Below are positions 59,450-60,000 of a stretch of 60,000 nt of DNA, in pieces. Both the position numbers and the translations under genes were made by a program. Each line of letters opens with the position of its first letter. Within the stretch, counting starts at the first letter, position 1. The stretch spans positions 20,859,501 through 20,919,500 of the forward strand of contig NC_079878.1 of assembly GCF_029227915.1 (NCBI RefSeq), read 5' to 3'. A model generated the notes under the pieces. The model was not told where the DNA came from. It saw only the letters and a program-made list of their open reading frames with translations, and did not search any database. Source of the stretch: Hydractinia symbiolongicarpus. Its lineage: Eukaryota; Cnidaria; Hydrozoa; Anthoathecata; Hydractiniidae.

Positions 59450-60000
59450 ATGAGAAAGTTAGTTGCAGTTTTTACGCTCGTTGTTCTTTGCATGGTTTTA
59501 TGGCGATGGGAATTATATAAAAGTTTTTATGGGTCGGTAAACAACAACACGGTTAATGTTATATCAATGAATGATACCAAAAAAAGTTCAGGAAGAAAAA
59601 ACAATAAAAACTCTAAAGATTCTAGAAAATTTAAAAACGAGAATCGACGAGTCAAGTCAAACTTGTCATCATCGGATACCAAACGCAAGAAAAATAATAA
59701 ACAAAAATACCAATCCGCCAAAAGAAAATCTAAGAAAGAACCGCGGAAGAATGTAACGGGCTCACGAAATCATCCATTAAGAAATATGTCAACGTTTACT
59801 TCTTTAGAAGACGTTCATAACGAAATAAAAAACCAGCTAGTTTTTCTGCAAGAGGAAGGAGATTGTGAAAAAAAGAAAATTTTACATTGTGAAATAATTA
59901 ATAATTTTGCTGGACTGGGTTCGATGATGCATAGGTATGGAGCTTGTATACAAGTGGCTTATGGGCTGGGAAGAATGTTTTTTATCGAGCAGAACACTTA
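59450..60000 (+). CDS. FUT8-like GT23 family protein, copy 3 (5' part, cut by window end)
   Basis: 183 codons are visible from ATG at 59450. A type II anchor (4-20) is followed by an unusually long basic stem (about 40-110) rich in Lys, Arg, Asn and Ser, with potential glycosylation sites (N41DT, N101VT, N112MS). The N-catalytic block then begins: LEDVHNEIKNQL, GDCEKKKILHCE (137-148), and AGLGSMMHRYGACIQVAYG (154-172), continuing LGRMFFIEQN exactly as in copy 1. The catalytic motifs lie outside the window. The same orientation as copy 1 and very close sequence in this block suggest that copies 1 and 3 are the closer pair. Intronless as far as seen. Confidence 0.85.
   Translation, partial: MRKLVAVFTLVVLCMVLWRWELYKSFYGSVNNNTVNVISMNDTKKSSGRKNNKNSKDSRKFKNENRRVKSNLSSSDTKRKKNNKQKYQSAKRKSKKEPRKNVTGSRNHPLRNMSTFTSLEDVHNEIKNQLVFLQEEGDCEKKKILHCEIINNFAGLGSMMHRYGACIQVAYGLGRMFFIEQNT

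Overview
The window reads as metazoan nuclear DNA: AT-rich, multi-exon genes with GT-AG introns and the standard code, and many small mobile elements. The gene set (XRN2, CDC6, the cilium protein DRC5/TCTE1, a divergent rhodopsin-like receptor, a family of intronless FUT8-like enzymes) together with dispersed AACCTCGTCCCCAGGG-type foldback repeats suggests a non-bilaterian animal, most likely a cnidarian and perhaps a hydrozoan. The species call is inference; the gene calls rest on reconstructed exons whose phases agree.

Layout. 1.4-17.5 kb, minus strand: XRN2, the nuclear 5'-3' exoribonuclease, rebuilt as 35 exons (942 codons) plus an unresolved last exon. Its introns carry a tRNA-derived SINE and several simple or palindromic repeats. 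17.5-27.4 kb: a gene-poor, repeat-rich stretch with a 53-bp minisatellite, a 1,322-bp Harbinger-like non-autonomous transposon (TTA duplication, 25-bp inverted ends) that itself contains a second ~53-bp minisatellite, and a 963-bp non-autonomous element with a 5-bp duplication. 27.5-32.7 kb: two convergent intronless FUT8-like (GT23) genes; a third starts at 59.45 kb and runs off the window. 34.8-39.1 kb, minus: CDC6, 11 exons, 501 aa. 39.7-47.5 kb, plus: DRC5/TCTE1, 13 exons, 427 aa, with a relic LINE reverse-transcriptase tail in intron 2. 48.2-49.3 kb: an intronless class A-like GPCR. 51.8-53.9 kb, minus: an intronless gene with a C-terminal Tctex1 (dynein light chain) domain behind a ~580-residue basic, low-complexity region. 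54-59.4 kb: microsatellite and foldback repeats, no convincing gene.

How the genes relate. CDC6 (replication licensing) and DRC5 (motile cilium) are divergent, with about 590 bp between start codons. That gap holds a perfect E2F site (TTTCCCGC) near CDC6 and an RFX X-box match (GCCATTACGGCAAC) nearer DRC5, so the shared promoter appears to carry one cell-cycle and one ciliogenesis input. The Tctex1 gene may add a second dynein/cilium-related function. The three FUT8-like genes are the most distinctive content: full-length Golgi-type enzymes with an SH3-like tail, no introns, and a substituted donor-binding motif (HIRHGDK in place of HxRRTDK), indicating a lineage-specific expansion of a normally single-copy, intron-containing gene.
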